Shown here piece after piece: positions 4,477 to 6,395 of a DNA stretch of 6,395 nt. The stretch's first letter is position 1; each line of letters begins with the position of its first letter. Both the position numbers and the translations under genes were made by a program. Source of the DNA: an uncultured Methanobrevibacter sp. (GTDB taxonomy: Archaea > Methanobacteriota > Methanobacteria > Methanobacteriales > Methanobacteriaceae); contig CAJGDA010000091.1 in NCBI GenBank assembly GCA_904501935.1, positions 1 to 6,395 of the forward strand, written 5' to 3'. The notes under the pieces were generated by a model that was not told where the DNA came from, ran no database searches, and saw nothing but the letters and a program-made list of their open reading frames with translations.

Positions 4477-6395
4477 ATGTATTTAAATAGTGAGTCCTAT
4501 TGGGAAAAACGATTTAAAACAGATTGGAAGAAACTTAAAGGAATAGAACAAACTTTAATACATTATAAAACCATAATCACTTATTTACCGCAATGGATGA
4601 AAGATGTGATTGAGAAAAATAGTTATTCAATATGCGACATGGGTTGTGGAATGGGTGAAGGATCAAATGAATTACATAAAATTTTCCCTAAATCAAAAGT
4701 ATATGGAATGGATTTTTCACAAACTGCTATCGATGAAGCAAATAATCAATACAAAGATGAAAATCTAAATTATTTCAAAGGGGATATGTGTGATTGTGAT
4801 AAAAAATTTGACATTATAGTTACATCCCATACTCTAGAACATTTTGATAACCCATTTGAGATTGTTGAAAAATTATCCCAAAATTGCAAATATCTAATTA
4901 TTACTGTACCGTTTAGAGAATACCCTTTATGGAAAGAACATCGTTTTACATTCCAATATGAATCATTTCCATTAACTATCCATGATAAAAAATTAATATA
5001 TTATAAAGAAATAGCCCCAATATTTTTTTCAGCAGGCAATTATATTATAAACGAACAAATTTTAGTTATTTATGCAAATAAGGAATTAGTTGAAGATTTT
5101 TCATTAGATAAATTAAATTCATACTATGATGAAAAATTAATTCTACAAAATAAATTGAAAAAGCTAAAAAAAGAAAATGAAGAATTGGCTAAACAAAATA
5201 ATCTTTTCAAATCAACAAAAGCTTATAAAATGTGGATTGGAGATAACAGTCTTAAAAAGAATATCCCTAATACTTACGAAGATGATGAATCATATGTTAA
5301 TGACATAATAACTGCTAAAAACAGTACTGCTAGTTTATCTGCGTGCAATGTTGTTATGGCTTATAAAGATGGATCTGCATATAATGTAACTTTAACTGAT
5401 GTTAATGGTAAGGGTATTGCAAACAAAATAATAAATATTAGGATTGATGAGAGAATCTATAACCTTAAAACTGATTTGAATGGGAATGTAAGTTTAACTA
5501 TTAATTTAAACATTGGTAACTACAAAATTTCGGCTAAAGTCGAAAATGATGACCCTGCCGATGAATTAGAAATCAGCAACACAATCCATATTAAAAAACC
5601 AAAAATGTCAATCACCGCTGAAGACATCAACATGACATACAAAGACGGAACAAACTACAACATCCAACTAACTGATAAAGACGGACATCCTCTCAAATTA
5701 GCAGGAGAAATAATAAAAATCACTCTTGAAGGAAAAGAGCATAATCTAAAAACCAACAAAGAAGGAATCGCAAGCCTACCAATTAATTTAAACATTGGCA
5801 AATATACAATCTCCGCTAAAATTGAAAAAAACGACTACACAGATGAAATAGAAATCAGCAACACAATCCATATTAAAAAACCAAAAATGTCAATCACCGC
5901 TGAAGACATCAACATGACATACAAAGACGGAACAAACTACAACGTCCAACTAACTGATAAAGAAGGCAACCCCCTTGAATTATCCAATGAAATAATAAAA
6001 ATTACTCTTGAAGGCAATGAATTCAATCGCAAAACCGATAATCGAGGCATTGCAAGCCTACCAATTAATTTAAACGTTGGAAAATATGCAATCTCTGCCA
6101 AAATAGAAGGAAACGACTCCAACAATGAAATCAAAATAGACAACATCATCAATGTTGAAAAACCAAAAATGTCAATCACCGCTGAAGACATCAACATGAC
6201 ATACAAAGACGGAACAAACTACAACGTCCAACTAATCAATGAAGAAGGCAGACCGCTCACATTAGCAGGAGAAATAATAAAAATCAACATTGGAGGCAAG
6301 GAATACAATCTCAAAACTGATGACCAGGGCATTGCAAGCCTACCAATTAACTTAAACGTTGGAAAATATGCAATCTCTGCCAAAATCGAAGGAAA
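4477..6395 (+). CDS. Class I SAM methyltransferase fused to tandem Ig-like repeats (3' end missing)
   Basis: The frame runs 639 codons without a stop to the window edge. Residues 1-205 form a SAM-dependent methyltransferase: SYWEKRF at 7-13, the SAM-binding loop CDMGCGMGEG at 53-62, the acidic residue Asp79 in VYGMDFS, GDM at 102-104, SHTLEHFDNP at 117-126 and the strand LIITVPF at 140-146. Residues 218-245 are a Lys/Glu-rich coiled coil (LKKLKKENEELAKQ). After a linker, Ig-like repeats of 92-94 residues start at about 283, 375, 469 and 563, each with YKDG.xYN.xLT at the front and SLxINLNxGxYxISAK near the end. Such repeats are typical of Methanobrevibacter adhesin-like surface proteins, yet no signal peptide or membrane helix is visible and the N-terminus is a cytoplasmic enzyme. 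The methyltransferase resembles those in polysaccharide clusters; its substrate is unknown. A strong ribosome binding site sets the start, and the gene is probably co-transcribed with the endonuclease gene. The true C-terminus, which could hold an anchor or a further domain, is outside the window. Confidence 0.9.
   Translation, partial: MYLNSESYWEKRFKTDWKKLKGIEQTLIHYKTIITYLPQWMKDVIEKNSYSICDMGCGMGEGSNELHKIFPKSKVYGMDFSQTAIDEANNQYKDENLNYFKGDMCDCDKKFDIIVTSHTLEHFDNPFEIVEKLSQNCKYLIITVPFREYPLWKEHRFTFQYESFPLTIHDKKLIYYKEIAPIFFSAGNYIINEQILVIYANKELVEDFSLDKLNSYYDEKLILQNKLKKLKKENEELAKQNNLFKSTKAYKMWIGDNSLKKNIPNTYEDDESYVNDIITAKNSTASLSACNVVMAYKDGSAYNVTLTDVNGKGIANKIINIRIDERIYNLKTDLNGNVSLTINLNIGNYKISAKVENDDPADELEISNTIHIKKPKMSITAEDINMTYKDGTNYNIQLTDKDGHPLKLAGEIIKITLEGKEHNLKTNKEGIASLPINLNIGKYTISAKIEKNDYTDEIEISNTIHIKKPKMSITAEDINMTYKDGTNYNVQLTDKEGNPLELSNEIIKITLEGNEFNRKTDNRGIASLPINLNVGKYAISAKIEGNDSNNEIKIDNIINVEKPKMSITAEDINMTYKDGTNYNVQLINEEGRPLTLAGEIIKINIGGKEYNLKTDDQGIASLPINLNVGKYAISAKIEG
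5323..6395 (+). repeat. Tandem array encoding Ig-like domains, four units with the last cut by the edge
   Basis: The units are 5323-5598 (276 bp, divergent), 5599-5880 (282 bp), 5881-6162 (282 bp) and 6163-6395 (partial). Units 2 and 3 share an exact 95-bp block (5567-5661 and 5849-5943), and units 3 and 4 an exact 78-bp block (5876-5953 and 6158-6235), both 282 bp apart. The period is a multiple of three, so gain or loss of a unit keeps the frame. Each of units 2-4 opens with PKMSITAEDINMTYKDG and varies mainly in the middle. The array may continue past the window. Confidence 0.95.

Noticed and set aside
3615..4519. Shared string AAAACGATTTAAA at about 3615 and 4507
   Set aside because: One copy is upstream of a gene and the other is coding sequence for KRFKT; the match is short and AT-rich, so chance is the simplest explanation.
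5937..6206. An 89-residue open frame on the - strand inside the Ig-like repeats
   Set aside because: It is antisense to the repeat array, repeats with it and shows no family features; it is a by-product of the repeated DNA.
5560..6395. The 282-bp repeat period as a CRISPR-like array
   Set aside because: The units are long, in frame and translate to Ig-like domains, with no short repeats or unique spacers and no cas genes nearby.

Overview
The window looks like chromosomal DNA of a gut- or rumen-type methanogenic archaeon, most likely Methanobrevibacter or a close relative in the Methanobacteriales. The reasons are the AT-rich composition, a class II (archaeal) glyceraldehyde-3-phosphate dehydrogenase, an archaeal-type endonuclease IV, Shine-Dalgarno sites of the GGAGGTGAT type, and immunoglobulin-like repeats of the kind found in the adhesin-like proteins of that genus. 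The species cannot be fixed from the sequence alone.

Layout. Bases 1-1592 hold a metal-handling pair on the + strand: the C-terminal two thirds of a P1B heavy-metal ATPase (its start lies left of the window), then a 67-residue stand-alone HMA metal-binding protein. They converge on an alpha/beta hydrolase on the - strand (1598-2374); a perfect inverted repeat covers both stop codons. A 202-bp AT-rich gap (2375-2576) separates the hydrolase from a divergent + strand series: GAPDH (2577-3593), an endonuclease IV-like TIM-barrel protein (3627-4463), and a long reading frame starting at 4477 that is still open at the right edge.

The last gene is the most unusual. It starts with a complete-looking class I SAM-dependent methyltransferase domain (about residues 1-205), continues through a short lysine/glutamate-rich coiled coil, and then carries at least four tandem Ig-like repeats of 92-94 residues of the type normally seen in secreted adhesins. 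No signal peptide or membrane segment is visible in the part shown. Adjacent repeats share exact DNA blocks of 95 and 78 bp at a 282-bp period, and codon use shifts between the enzyme half and repeats 2-4. A cytoplasmic glycan or lipid-linked-sugar methyltransferase with a repeat-built spacer is one possible reading, but the substrate and the C-terminus cannot be seen here.

Functionally, the ATPase and HMA protein probably act together in transition-metal efflux. GAPDH serves glycolysis/gluconeogenesis. The endonuclease IV-like protein is a presumed abasic-site repair enzyme and is closely spaced with the methyltransferase-repeat gene, whose start codon has a strong ribosome binding site 13 bp after the endonuclease stop.
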